A stretch of DNA of 64,000 bases. Source: Bog-473 sp052140165 (lineage in GTDB: Bacteria; Actinomycetota; Acidimicrobiia; Acidimicrobiales; RAAP-2). The DNA is taken from the NCBI GenBank assembly GCA_052140165.1, contig JBKQUM010000169.1, positions 1-64,000 of the forward strand, in the 5' to 3' direction. Position 1 is the stretch's first letter. Each line of letters opens with the position of its first letter. A program made the translations under genes and the position numbers. Of the stretch, positions 34,809-43,676 are shown piece by piece. The notes beneath the pieces were generated by a model. The model had not been told where the DNA came from. It worked only from the letters and a program-made list of their open reading frames with translations, and searched no databases.

Positions 34809-35834
34809 CTACAGGCCGGTTCCCGCCGCAGAGAGTCGCTCGACCGCTCCCCGCGCGTACATGTGCGACGGCTCCCCGAACACCGCAGGCCATGCTCTCG
34901 CCCGACGGAAGTACAGCTGGATGTCGAACTCGAGCATGAAGCCGTATCCGCCGTGGTAGTGGAGACTGCGATAACTGGCCTCGCGGGCAGCCTCCGCACA
35001 GAATCCACACGAGAAGCACGCCAATTCCGTGGCCCGAGCCGCTTCATCGCCTGCCGCCCATGCCGCTTCACGGGCGATGAGCTTGCCCCCCTCCACGGCC
35101 GTCGCCGCATCGGCCAATCCGTGGGCAACGGCCTGGAACGATCCGATCGGGACTCCGAAGGCGTGCCGCTCCTTCGCATAGTCCACCCCGAGCTCGATCG
35201 AGCGGGACCCGACGCCGACGAGCGCGTTCGCCATGAGCACGAGCCACTCGTCGCGTGCGCTCTCGAAGAGTTGCTCCGCCGGCTCGCCGGACTCCACCAC
35301 AGATGCCGAATCGACGGCGATGTCGGCGAGTGGCATCGACCCCGTGTTGGGCACGGGGCGCGCCCGATCCACGATGGCCACGCACTTCAGCTGTCCTTGG
35401 TCGAAGAAGATCACCTCGTCTGCCACCGACCCACCCGGTACGAGCGCCAGCACCCCGCCCCGTGGCGGGTGCAGCGCAATGGTCACCAGATGATCGCCGC
35501 CAAGGGCCCGGCCGAGGGCCTCGGCCGCGGCATGACCGCCGGTCCGCGCCAGCAACCGCGCCGCGACCTGCGCCTCTATCAGGGGAGCGGGTGCGAGGTA
35601 CCTGCCGTGTTGCTCTGCGACAAGGGCCATGTCGAGCAAGGACGCGCCCCAGCCGCCCGATTGCTCGCCGATCGCCATCTCCAGGGCGCCCATGGTCCGC
35701 AACGACGCCCACAGGTCGGCATCGTGACCTGACGACTCGGCGGCCCGTACCCGCTCCACCGGGCACTCCTTGGCATAGAACGCAGCAAAGGCGTCGATGA
35801 GTTGTTGCTGCTCTTCCGAGGGGTTCAGGTCCAT
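34809..35834 (-). CDS. Acyl-CoA dehydrogenase, short subunit of a probable heteromer
   Basis: A 341-residue acyl-CoA dehydrogenase homologue. It has the N-terminal helical part (SEEQQQLIDAFAAFYAKECP), a reduced middle domain and a C-terminal part with VDYAKERHAFGVPIGSFQAV and HYHGGYGFMLEFDIQLYFRR. The FAD-binding sequence typical of the middle domain is degenerate. Two-subunit enzymes of this type share one active site per heterodimer, which suits the immediate neighbour at 33643-34806 with only 2 bases between the genes. Confidence 0.87.
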   Translation of the reverse strand: MDLNPSEEQQQLIDAFAAFYAKECPVERVRAAESSGHDADLWASLRTMGALEMAIGEQSGGWGASLLDMALVAEQHGRYLAPAPLIEAQVAARLLARTGGHAAAEALGRALGGDHLVTIALHPPRGGVLALVPGGSVADEVIFFDQGQLKCVAIVDRARPVPNTGSMPLADIAVDSASVVESGEPAEQLFESARDEWLVLMANALVGVGSRSIELGVDYAKERHAFGVPIGSFQAVAHGLADAATAVEGGKLIAREAAWAAGDEAARATELACFSCGFCAEAAREASYRSLHYHGGYGFMLEFDIQLYFRRARAWPAVFGEPSHMYARGAVERLSAAGTGL

Positions 35835-35856
35835 TGCGCGTGTTCTGGCCGCGGGC

Positions 35857-37341
35857 TCAGCGGTAGTCGGCGGGCTCGCCCTCGAGGATCACGGTCTTCG
35901 TCTCGAGGAAGGGAAGGAGCCCTTCCGTCCCACCCTCACGCCCGATGCCGGACTGCTTGAAGCCCCCGAAGGCGACGCCGAAGTCGGTGCGGAATGCGTT
36001 GTGGCCGACGGTGCCGGAGCGCAGACGGCGGGCAACGTCCCGGGCCCGGTCCACGTCGTGGGTGAACACGGAGGCATTGAGCCCGTAGATGGTGTCGTTG
36101 GCGGTGGCCACAATCTGATCTTCGCTTCCGACCGGGATCACGCTCAGCACCGGGCCGAAGATCTCCTCCTGGGCGATCGTCGACGAGTTCTCCACGTTGG
36201 CGAACACCGTCGGCTCGACGTAGTAGCCCCGGTCGAGATCCTTGGGTCGTGCGCCGCCGGTGACCAGAGTCGCTCCCTCCTCGATCCCCGTCGCGATGTA
36301 GCCCTCGACCCGGTCACGTTGACGGCTGGAGACGAGCGGGCCCATCTGCGTCGCGGCGTCAAAGGGGTCACCGACCCGCACCTGCGAGAAGGCGCTCGCC
36401 AATGCGTCGACCAACTCGTCGTGGCGCCCGCGGCTGACCACGATCCGCGTCAGCGAGGAGCAGACCTGTCCCGCGAGCATGCATTCCGCACTGGCCAGGG
36501 TCGCGGCGGCCTCGTTCAGATCCATGTCATCGAGGATCAGGGCCGCAGACTTGCCACCCAATTCCAGGGTGCAGCGGGCGATCCGCTCGCCGCAGATGGA
36601 TGCGATCCGCCGGCCGGCCGCGGTCGACCCGGTGAAGGTGATCTTGTCGACGCGGGCGTCTCTCACGAGGAGTTCGGAGACCTCCCGATCGGCGGTGACG
36701 ACGTTCAGCACTCCCCCAGGAAGGCCCAGGGCCTCGGCGATCTCGGCCACCACGTAGGCGTCGCCGGGGGCCTCCGGGGAGCACTTCAGCACGACGGTGC
36801 ACCCGGCGAGGAGGGCTGGAGCAACTTTGTACGTGATGAGGCCGATCGGGGCGTTCCACGGGATGATCGCGCCGACCACCCCCACCGGCTCCCGTACGAG
36901 GAGACCGAACTCGCCCTGCGACGGCCGCACCCTCTCCTCGAAGGGAAAGGTCCCGGCCAGGCCCGCGTAGTAGTCGAATTTGCTTGCAATTCCGGCTGCA
37001 CCGTGCTTGGCGATGACATGGAGGGCACCCGACTCGCGGGGCCATATCTGCCCGATGTCCTCAGCCCTCTCCCGCAGGCCAGTGGCGAAGCCCGTGAGGA
37101 ACTCGGCCCGTTCGGCGTGGCTCATCCGCGGCCAGGGTCCCTCGTCGAAGGCCCGACGGGCCGCCGTCACCGCTCGGTCGATGTCGGTCGGCTGGGCCTC
37201 GGGGACACGGAAGTAGATCTCCTCCGTGGTCGAGTCGATCACGTCGATGGTGGCACTGGAAGAAGGACCGACCCAACTGCCGTCAATGAAGAACCGGTCG
37301 GCGTGAAGGAGCGGCACCGCAGTGCCATCTGTCACCGTCAT
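35857..37341 (-). CDS. Aldehyde dehydrogenase (NAD+-dependent)
   Basis: A 494-residue aldehyde dehydrogenase. The cofactor region has IIPWNAPIGLITYKVAPALL and ITFTGSTAAGRRI, the general-base glutamate is in LELGGKSA, the catalytic cysteine is in AGQVCSSLTR and the C-terminal motif is QEEIFGPVL. Length and motifs are those of classical ALDHs forming a free acid. It lies between the VOC gene and the acyl-CoA dehydrogenase pair on the same strand, 22 bases before the latter. It probably oxidises an aldehyde formed after P450 hydroxylation, supplying the acid for the ligase at 32094-33599. Confidence 0.92.
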   Translation of the reverse strand: MTVTDGTAVPLLHADRFFIDGSWVGPSSSATIDVIDSTTEEIYFRVPEAQPTDIDRAVTAARRAFDEGPWPRMSHAERAEFLTGFATGLRERAEDIGQIWPRESGALHVIAKHGAAGIASKFDYYAGLAGTFPFEERVRPSQGEFGLLVREPVGVVGAIIPWNAPIGLITYKVAPALLAGCTVVLKCSPEAPGDAYVVAEIAEALGLPGGVLNVVTADREVSELLVRDARVDKITFTGSTAAGRRIASICGERIARCTLELGGKSAALILDDMDLNEAAATLASAECMLAGQVCSSLTRIVVSRGRHDELVDALASAFSQVRVGDPFDAATQMGPLVSSRQRDRVEGYIATGIEEGATLVTGGARPKDLDRGYYVEPTVFANVENSSTIAQEEIFGPVLSVIPVGSEDQIVATANDTIYGLNASVFTHDVDRARDVARRLRSGTVGHNAFRTDFGVAFGGFKQSGIGREGGTEGLLPFLETKTVILEGEPADYR

Positions 37342-37431
37342 TTGCTATTTCCCCCGATCATGTCGCTGTCGATAGGCGGAGCCGCGTCCCATCGGGGCCA
37401 GCGTAGCCATCCGCCTCATGTGGCATCCGGG

Positions 37432-37875
37432 TCACGGTTTCGGCGGCAGGTTCTCGCGGTAGGTCACCGGCAACAGCTCGATCAATTGTCCGTCGGGGTC
37501 CCGCACGAACAGGGCGGCACCGATGTCGCTGTCCTGGAGGATCTGCCCGCCGCATTCGGCAGCCCGCTCAGCCGTGGCCCGCACGTCGTCGACCGAGATG
37601 GACAGGTGGGTCAGCCCCGGCTCGTTCATGGTGCGTGCCCGATAGGGCGCCGTTGCTCCGGGTGCGGAGTAGTGCATGAGCTCCAGCACGAAGCCGTCGA
37701 GAGTCAGATAGGAGGCGGTGACGCCGAGAGGCGGGGTGAGTCCGGTGAGCTTTCCCGTGGGCTGGTCCGGAGGCGAGATCTCGTACCAGGCCTTGAAGCC
37801 GAACACGTCCTGGTAGAACTGTTTTGATCGCTCGAGGTCCGTGACGACCTGCCCAGTGTGGTTGTACGTGCCCAT
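37432..37875 (-). CDS. VOC family (glyoxalase/dioxygenase-fold) protein
   Basis: A 147-residue vicinal-oxygen-chelate protein with paired beta-alpha-beta-beta-beta modules. The first module has HTGQVVTDLERSKQFYQDVF and the second LTHLSISVDDVRATAERAAE, ending in FVRDPDGQLIELL. Metal ligands are likely the histidine near residue 6, the glutamate in LELMHYS, the histidine in LTHLS and the glutamate in QLIEL. GGAGGAGACGA precedes the ATG. It lies between the P450 and aldehyde dehydrogenase genes. Isomerase, epimerase, dioxygenase and lyase roles are all possible. Confidence 0.87.
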   Translation of the reverse strand: MGTYNHTGQVVTDLERSKQFYQDVFGFKAWYEISPPDQPTGKLTGLTPPLGVTASYLTLDGFVLELMHYSAPGATAPYRARTMNEPGLTHLSISVDDVRATAERAAECGGQILQDSDIGAALFVRDPDGQLIELLPVTYRENLPPKP

Positions 37876-37910
37876 TCGTCTCCTCCGTTGGTGCGGAATC
37901 GTCGCACAGC

Positions 37911-39170
37911 TCAGCCGACCGGCGTGAATTCGAGATAGAGCCGGTCGAGGCCGCGGAGCATCCAGGTGGGTGTGTACTCCCAGCTCCGGCCGCCTGGCGG
38001 GCCGTGGTGCGACTCCGAGATGCGGATGTCTGCCATCCGGTCGAGGATGCGCTGCAAGGAGACGTTGGACTCGGCGCGGGCAAGTGGCGCGCCGGCGCAG
38101 GTGTGGATGCCATGGCCGAAGGCGATGTGCTGGCGACCGTTCTCACGGTCGAGGCGCAGCTGGTCGGGGTGCTCGAACTCCCGGGGGTCGCGATTGGCGG
38201 CAGAGGGCAGGATCATGACTGTGCTGCCCGCCGGGATGGCGGTGTCCCGCACCGTGGTCGGGGTTCGCGAGAGGCGGAAGGTGCCCTTGATCGGGGGCTC
38301 CATGCGCAGGGTTTCCTCGATGAACACCGGGACAAGGCCGCGATCGTCGCGTAGCTGCTGTTGGAGCTCCGGCTGCTCACCCAGAGTCCGCAGCGCCGTG
38401 CCGAGCAGCCGGGCGGTCGTCTCCTGACCGGCGGCGAACAGGTTGGAGGCGATCTTCATCACGTCCTGCACCGGCGGAAGCGTGCCGTCGGGGAAGGTGG
38501 CGGTGGCCAGCCCGGTCATGACGTCATCGCGTGGCTCGCGCCGACGGTCCTCGATGTAGGTCGTGAACTGCGCGTAGAGGTACTCGAGCGGGCTGTGTGT
38601 CATCTCGAGGGCGTCGTGATGGGTGAGCTTCTCGAGGAACTCCTCGTGGTCCTCCTCGGGAACGCCGAGGAGGTCGGCGACGACCAGCATGGTGTAGGGC
38701 TGGGCGTAGTCGCCGATGAACTCGCACTCGCCCCGGGCATGGAACCGGTCGATCTGGTTGTCGGCCAACCGCAGCAGGGACGCCTCGTTTTCCTTCAGGC
38801 GCTTGGGCGTGATCAGTCGCATCAGGAGACCGCGCTGAGCGGTGTGCTTGGGGGGGTCGAAGGTCGGGAGCTGGTCGCCGAAGGGAAGTTCGTCCCGGTA
38901 GGTCTCGATGATCTCGGTGATGTCGTCACCCTCGAGCGGCACGGGGAACTTGGCGAAGGGGCCGATGGCCGAGTTGCAGGCCGAGAAGGTCGCTTGGTCG
39001 TGGTACACCTCGATGGCCTCGTCGTAGCCGGTCACCATGTAGACGTCGCGGAATGGCTCCTGTGTGACGGGGCACTGCGCACGCAGGTGGTCCAAGTAGG
39101 GGTAGGGATCCTCGATGAGGTCCTTGCTGCGGAAGAAGTCGATTGAATCGAACAGTTCGTCGTCGCTCAC
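37911..39170 (-). CDS. Cytochrome P450, first gene of the six-gene oxidation operon
   Basis: A 419-residue bacterial class I P450. It has helix I FAAGQETTAR, the ExxR in EETLRME and the heme loop FGHGIHTCAGAPLAR. The C-terminal RSWEYTPTWMLRGLDRLYLE is typical of this P450 group. The GTG at 39170 has GGAG six bases upstream; the frame extends to 39236 without a better start. The neighbours downstream (VOC, ALDH, two ACADs, ligase) suggest that it hydroxylates a terminal carbon or ring of the pathway substrate. No redox partner is encoded nearby. Confidence 0.92.
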   Translation of the reverse strand: MSDDELFDSIDFFRSKDLIEDPYPYLDHLRAQCPVTQEPFRDVYMVTGYDEAIEVYHDQATFSACNSAIGPFAKFPVPLEGDDITEIIETYRDELPFGDQLPTFDPPKHTAQRGLLMRLITPKRLKENEASLLRLADNQIDRFHARGECEFIGDYAQPYTMLVVADLLGVPEEDHEEFLEKLTHHDALEMTHSPLEYLYAQFTTYIEDRRREPRDDVMTGLATATFPDGTLPPVQDVMKIASNLFAAGQETTARLLGTALRTLGEQPELQQQLRDDRGLVPVFIEETLRMEPPIKGTFRLSRTPTTVRDTAIPAGSTVMILPSAANRDPREFEHPDQLRLDRENGRQHIAFGHGIHTCAGAPLARAESNVSLQRILDRMADIRISESHHGPPGGRSWEYTPTWMLRGLDRLYLEFTPVG

Positions 39171-39355
39171 TGGTGCTCCATGGTGGTGAAGGGCGGGTGC
39201 GCCGTTCGGATGGGTACGAATGCCGGGCGGGTACATCGGCGGTCCGTGACGCGGGGTATGTTCCGGTGCCGCGCCGGACTCCGAGGAGACGGCAGGGGTA
39301 GGGGCACGGAGGTCGTTGGTGCGTGCCGGAGCCGAGTCGAGAGGAGCCGCTGGAA

Positions 39356-40147
39356 ATGGGGCAGGAGCTCGCGGGGAAGGTCGCCATCGTCACCGGCGGG
39401 GCGAGCGGAATCGGCCGTGCCACCGCCGAGCTGTTCGCCCGGGAGGGGGCGAACGTCGTCATCGCCGACATCACCGTGGAGGAAGGCGAGGCGTTGGCAC
39501 GCGGTCTCGGTGATGCCGTGGCCTTCAAGCGAACGGACGTGTCCGATGCCGATGAGGTCCAGGCGCTGGTCGACTTTGCCGTCGACACGTTCGGTGGACT
39601 GCACGTGATGTTCAACAACGCGGGTATCTCGAGCTCGTTCCGTCGGTTCTTGCGCGACGACCTGCGCGACTACGACCGTGTGATGGCCGTCAATCTGTTC
39701 GGGGTGATCATCGGGACCCAGCGATCGGCTCGGCACATGGCGGAGCACGGGGGCGGCTCCATCATCAACACCTCGTCGATCGGTGGCCTGACCGGAGGCG
39801 GCCCCCCGATCTCCTATCGCACGTCCAAGGCGGCCATTGCCCAGTTCAGCCGCATGGTCGCCACCGACGTCGCCGAATACGGCGTCCGCGTGAATTGCAT
39901 CGCGCCCGGACACATCGCAACGGGGATCACCAGTTATGACCTGGGCCCCACCATTGAGCTGGACCAGCCGCTGCAGCGCAGGGGAACCACGCAGGACGTC
40001 GCCGAGGCTGTCCTCTTCCTGGCGAGCGAGCGGTCGGCCCAGATCACGGGGATCACCGTTCCGGTGGACGGGGGGACGGTGGCCGGACGCCCCGTCCGCC
40101 AGATGACGGCGGTCCGGGCGACCACCGAGGACGCCGGCTCCGGCTGA
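39356..40147 (+). CDS. Short-chain dehydrogenase/reductase
   Basis: A 263-residue classical SDR. The cofactor motif TGGASGIG and the acidic IAD after strand 2 indicate NAD(H). NNAG, the catalytic serine in NTSSIGG and the YRTSK catalytic pair are present, as is PVDGG near the end. The ATG at 39356 is chosen because the family sequence begins GQELAGKVAIVTG; a GTG at 39323 is in frame. It is divergent from the P450 of the six-gene operon. It may supply the alcohol dehydrogenase step missing between the P450 and the aldehyde dehydrogenase, or oxidise a ring hydroxyl. Confidence 0.9.
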   Translation: MGQELAGKVAIVTGGASGIGRATAELFAREGANVVIADITVEEGEALARGLGDAVAFKRTDVSDADEVQALVDFAVDTFGGLHVMFNNAGISSSFRRFLRDDLRDYDRVMAVNLFGVIIGTQRSARHMAEHGGGSIINTSSIGGLTGGGPPISYRTSKAAIAQFSRMVATDVAEYGVRVNCIAPGHIATGITSYDLGPTIELDQPLQRRGTTQDVAEAVLFLASERSAQITGITVPVDGGTVAGRPVRQMTAVRATTEDAGSG

Positions 40148-40237
40148 GAGCTCGCACAGCGGAGTGCTGGCGCTCTGGTGACCGGGGCGTACGAACGGGC
40201 CCGGCACAGGCTTCGACGAGATGGAGGCGTCCATTTC

Positions 40238-40978
40238 TCAAGCCAACTTGGCCGACCAGCCTCCGTCGACAGGGATGACCGCACCCGTCACGAACGATGC
40301 TCTGTCGGAGGCCAGGAACGCGCCCACCTCGGCGACCTCGTGCGGCAGCCCGGCACGGTTGAGGGCGGCCTTGGCGGCGATGTCGGGGATGAAGTCCTCT
40401 GCCCCCACCGCCATGATCTCGGTGAGGATGAACCCGGGGCAGATGGTATTGACCCTGATGCCCTTGGTGCCGTACTCAATGGCCGCCGACTTGCTGGCAC
40501 CGATGATCCCGTGCTTGGCCGCCTGGTAGACGCTGGTGTAGGGGGACCCGTTCAGGCCACCGACGGAGGACCAGTTGACGACGGAGCCGCCACCCGACTC
40601 GAGCATGGCGCGGATGCCGTGCTTCATACCAAGCATCACCCCGCGGAGGTCGACGTCCATCAGCCGGTCGTAGAACTCCATGGTCAGGTCGGTGAGCGGG
40701 CAGCCGTCGGCGATGCCGGCCACGTTGAGCACGGCGTCCACACGCCCGAACTCCTCTACGGCCGTCGCCATCAGCGCCTCGACATCGGCTTCATTCGAGA
40801 CGTCGCAATGCACGGGGAGTACTCCCCCACCGACCTCGGCCGCCGTGTCCTGTTCGGCACCGCTGATGTCGGCGGCCACGACCCTGGCGCCCTCACGGAC
40901 GAAGACCTTGACCGACGCCTTGGCCATACCCGAACCGGCCCCGGTGATCACGGCCACCTTTTCGTCCAGCAGCCCCAT
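40238..40978 (-). CDS. Short-chain dehydrogenase/reductase
   Basis: A 246-residue classical SDR. The glycine-rich motif is TGAGSGMAK, the NNAG position reads NVAG, the catalytic serine is in NWSSVGG and the catalytic pair is YQAAK. The acidic AADIS segment favours NAD(H). The ATG at 40978 has GGAGG at good spacing. It follows the P450 gene at 41034-42230 on the same strand (55-base gap), so the two are likely co-transcribed, with the SDR oxidising the P450 product. Confidence 0.9.
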   Translation of the reverse strand: MGLLDEKVAVITGAGSGMAKASVKVFVREGARVVAADISGAEQDTAAEVGGGVLPVHCDVSNEADVEALMATAVEEFGRVDAVLNVAGIADGCPLTDLTMEFYDRLMDVDLRGVMLGMKHGIRAMLESGGGSVVNWSSVGGLNGSPYTSVYQAAKHGIIGASKSAAIEYGTKGIRVNTICPGFILTEIMAVGAEDFIPDIAAKAALNRAGLPHEVAEVGAFLASDRASFVTGAVIPVDGGWSAKLA

Positions 40979-41033
40979 CACCCGCCTCCGGTGCCGCTGG
41001 ACGAACCGGGTCGCCGCCAGCCCCTCGTGGTTG

Positions 41034-42230
41034 TCACGAGATGAGAACCGGGAGCGTCTCCCAGCCCCGAACGGTCGAGGTGGGTGCGAGCTTGGCCCGG
41101 TCCATATCGACCTCCCAGGTGGGGAAGCGGTCGAGGACCTCTTCGAGGGCCACCCGGCCTTCGAGACGGGCCAATGCGGCCCCGAGGCAGAGGTGGATCC
41201 CGAATCCGAAGGTCAGAGGCTTTCCATCCCTCCGGTGGATGTTGAAGGTGTCACCATCCGGGAAGCGACGGTCGTCATGGTTCGCCGATCCCGGGAGGAG
41301 CATGATGATGTTGCCCTCCCGCACCATCGTGCCGTAGAGCTCCACGTCCTGAGCGACGTACCTGGCCGCGTGGGGTGCGGGGGTCTCGAAGCGCAGGACC
41401 TCTTCGATGGCGTTGGGGATGAGCGACCGGTCGTCGACGAGCTCCTTTCGCTGGTCCGGATGGTCAGCCAGGACCTTGCCTGTCCATCCGATCAGCCGGC
41501 CGGTTGTCTCGTTGCCGGCACCGGCGATCACACCGATGTAGGTCAGGAGCTCGTCGCGGGTCAGGTGCCGGACGGTCCCGGTCTCGTCCTCGAACTCCGC
41601 CTGGAGGAGCTCGGTCATGATGTCGTCGGAGGGGTGCTCGGCTCGCCAGTCGATGTAGTCGGCGAACATGTCGGTGGGTACGAAGTTCTCGGAGACCTTC
41701 ATGGGCTGGCCCGCGTCGGTGCGGAGGTTGGCGTCAACCCGGTCGCGCACGGCCTCCTGATCCCGATCGGGGATGCCGAGCAACATGCCGATGACCCGCA
41801 TCGGCATCTGCGCCCCCAGATCGGCGATGAGGTCGAATTCCTCGGCACCGACCAGCGGGTCGAGACAGCGGGCACAGAACTCCCGGATCTGAGGTTCGAG
41901 CGCCGCCACCCGGTTGGGCGAGAAAACCCTGGACATCAGTCGCCGGTGAATGGTGTGGACGGGAGGGTCCTCGAAGATCAGCACGCCCGAGGGCATCTCG
42001 ACGTTGGCCCTGATCAGCTCGATGATGCCGCCTCGGCCGGAGATGAAGGTCTTCGGGTCGAGATAGCCCCGCTCGACGTCGGCGAAGCGGCTGACCGCGT
42101 AGAAGTCGTGGGACTCGTTGTAGTAGAGCGGCGCCTCCTCCCGCAGGCGCCGGAAGACCGGGTACGGATCGGCGTTGACGTCCACGTCGTAGGGGTCGTA
42201 GTACACGTCGCTGGCGTTCTGGACTGTCAC
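41034..42230 (-). CDS. Cytochrome P450, paralogue B
   Basis: A 398-residue class I P450 closely related to paralogue A at 19199-20404. Shared blocks include RLREEAPLYYNE, EDPPVHTIHRRLMSRVFSP, helix I AGAGNETTGR and the heme loop FGFGIHLCLGAALAR. The GTG at 42230 follows GGGAGG at seven bases. The frame is open to 42377, but that stretch overlaps the operator-like element at 42253-42272. It is probably transcribed with the SDR at 40238-40978. Duplication within the window suggests a related substrate. Confidence 0.92.
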   Translation of the reverse strand: MTVQNASDVYYDPYDVDVNADPYPVFRRLREEAPLYYNESHDFYAVSRFADVERGYLDPKTFISGRGGIIELIRANVEMPSGVLIFEDPPVHTIHRRLMSRVFSPNRVAALEPQIREFCARCLDPLVGAEEFDLIADLGAQMPMRVIGMLLGIPDRDQEAVRDRVDANLRTDAGQPMKVSENFVPTDMFADYIDWRAEHPSDDIMTELLQAEFEDETGTVRHLTRDELLTYIGVIAGAGNETTGRLIGWTGKVLADHPDQRKELVDDRSLIPNAIEEVLRFETPAPHAARYVAQDVELYGTMVREGNIIMLLPGSANHDDRRFPDGDTFNIHRRDGKPLTFGFGIHLCLGAALARLEGRVALEEVLDRFPTWEVDMDRAKLAPTSTVRGWETLPVLIS

Positions 42231-42252
42231 GCCGCACCTCCCCATATTTTCA

Positions 42253-42272
42253 TGTCGCACTGTGACACTAAG
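42253..42272. promoter_or_regulatory. Repeated 20-base operator-like element, copy 1
   Basis: TGTCGCACTGTGACACTAAG lies 23 bases upstream of the P450 paralogue B start. It has TGTC/GACA ends and shares 13 invariant positions with elements at 43677-43696 and 53987-54006. The TetR encoded at 42940-43578 is a candidate ligand-responsive binder. Confidence 0.5.
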
Positions 42273-42299
42273 CTTTCGCATGGTCAAGCGCAGTGGCTG

Positions 42300-42546
42300 T
42301 CGCGGCCGGGAATTGCCCGCCCGACCCCCGTGCGGCGACCTCTGCCTCGTCTGGCAGGGACCGGCGGAATCGCTCAACGCGCTACTCGATGGTGCTCAAG
42401 CCCACATCGTGGAGGGCCCCGTGGAGCGAGGGGGCGGGCGCCGGACAACGGGTTCGAGCGTCTATGTGCGCGACCCTGACGGCAACCTCATCGAGTGCAT
42501 CAACTACCCGCACGAGCCGACCCCTGTCCGGTCAGGTCGGTGGTGA
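42300..42546 (+). pseudogene. Remnant of a VOC/glyoxalase gene (C-terminal half)
   Basis: The plus frame from 42262 to 42546 reads GDLCLVWQGPAESLNALLDG and then SSVYVRDPDGNLIECINY, which is the second half of a VOC-family protein of about 130 residues. The N-terminal module with the first metal histidine is missing; its place is taken by the P450 promoter region. A complete VOC gene is at 37432-37875. The fragment overlaps the broken SnoaL gene on the other strand by about 47 bases. Confidence 0.7.
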
Positions 42547-42927
42547 TCAGCCGGTCGGAGAAACGCCAGCGGCCGTCCACCTCCTCGAACGTGTCCGTGT
42601 ACTGGCCGTACAGAGTGATGCTGATGGGATCCGCCCGGAATGCCCTGCACCACGGTCCAACGGCAATGGGAGGAGGCTGTGGTGGCACCCGGATCGACAT
42701 CGACGCTCAAGTTGGTGATGAGGTGCCTGGTATGGCGGCTGCGGTCCTGAGCCAGCAGATTCTCATAGACCGGCCTGACCTCAGCAGTGCCGCGCAACTT
42801 GGAGCCGTTGGGCAGTGAGCGACCAGGTCGAGTGCTCGAAGAGAGCGGCGACGCCGTGCACATCACCGCTGTCGAGCAGGCGGGCGTAGGAGTGCACCAG
42901 CCTCGTGATCTCGTCCGCGTCCGACAT
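42500..42927 (-). pseudogene. Broken SnoaL-like (NTF2-fold) gene with two frameshifts
   Basis: The ATG at 42927 has a good GGAGG site, 12 bases after the TetR stop. Frame 1 gives SDADEITRLVHSYARLLDSG and FEHSTWSL, then leaves the family. The match resumes in a second frame (LPNGSKLRGTAEVRPVYENL, then HLITNLSVDVDPGATTASSH) and, after about 42640, in a third frame (ISITLYGQYTDTFEEVDGRW, RFSDRLITTDL) to a stop at 42500. Joined, they make one SnoaL-like protein of about 140 residues. Either the gene has decayed or the assembly has two indels. Its intact form would be co-transcribed with the TetR gene. Confidence 0.82.
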
Positions 42928-42939
42928 CTCACGCCTCCG

Positions 42940-43578
42940 TCACGTGGGCCCGCGACCGCTCCGGACTGCCTCTTCGACCAGCTCGATGACCCAGGTGATA
43001 CCGCGAATGGCCCGAGGTGAGTCGATCCGCCAGTCAGCCACGAGGCGCTCGTACGAGGCAACGCTCCAGAGCACGTCGAACATCGCTGCCACGACCTCGC
43101 GGTCTTCCGCCGACCATCGTGCGGTGCGGGTGGTGATGGCACCGAGTAGCGCATCGCGCTGGCGTTGGTTCGCCTCGGCGAGCGTCGGGTCGAGGGGTGG
43201 GCGCGGTTCCAGGGGAAAGGACGAGACGTGTTCGAAAATTCGTGCCGCGATGTCGGCGATGTCGTCGAGTTGCATCTCCGCCAGGTCGATCCCGGCCTCC
43301 TCCTCGTGGCGGTGGATGACCGCATCGCGCAGCCCGCGCTCGTTCCCGAAGTACCGGTAGACGGTCCGTTCGTTGACGCCGGCGCGCTCTGCCACGGCCC
43401 GGATCGTCAACCCCTGCCAATCCCGGATGGAGGACTCATGCAGCAACTCAGCGCCGGCGGTGATGATCCGCTCGCGCGTCTCGGCGGCGCGCTCTCGGCG
43501 GAGCGCCCCGTTGTACGGCCGCCGCGGCTGCACCGGCTCCGACAGGTCCGGTTCCGTGGAGGCGCTCACGGCGTCCAT
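42940..43578 (-). CDS. TetR family transcriptional regulator
   Basis: A 212-residue TetR protein. The DNA-binding region is RERIITAGAELLHESSIRDW followed by VAERAGVNERTVYRYFGNER. The ATG at 43578 follows GGGGAG. It is divergent from the NDMA-dependent alcohol dehydrogenase. The element at 43677-43696 lies about 100 bases upstream of its start; matching elements precede P450 paralogue B and the HyuB gene. It may therefore control a small regulon around it. The SnoaL-like gene downstream is broken. Confidence 0.88.
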   Translation of the reverse strand: MDAVSASTEPDLSEPVQPRRPYNGALRRERAAETRERIITAGAELLHESSIRDWQGLTIRAVAERAGVNERTVYRYFGNERGLRDAVIHRHEEEAGIDLAEMQLDDIADIAARIFEHVSSFPLEPRPPLDPTLAEANQRQRDALLGAITTRTARWSAEDREVVAAMFDVLWSVASYERLVADWRIDSPRAIRGITWVIELVEEAVRSGRGPT

Positions 43579-43676
43579 TCTGCTCCCCGGCCCTCGCGTT
43601 CCGGTGCCTGCTCCGGCCGCCTGGGACGCCGTGAGCCGGAATCGGGAACTTCCGCTGGGCGGCAGCCCGGATTTCG

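Noticed and set aside
35797..37827. A 676-codon plus-strand open frame over the aldehyde dehydrogenase gene
   Set aside because: Antisense shadow of the aldehyde dehydrogenase and VOC genes with no domain signal.
39171..39355. A KstR/KstR2-type sterol operator in the divergent P450-SDR region
   Set aside because: I found only a repeated GGGTAC, not the AAC-GTT or CAAG-CTTG dyads of these regulators; control by them is not supported.
40680..42479. A 599-codon plus-strand open frame over the SDR and P450 genes
   Set aside because: It runs antisense through two unrelated intact genes; only its last part touches the VOC remnant, in another frame.
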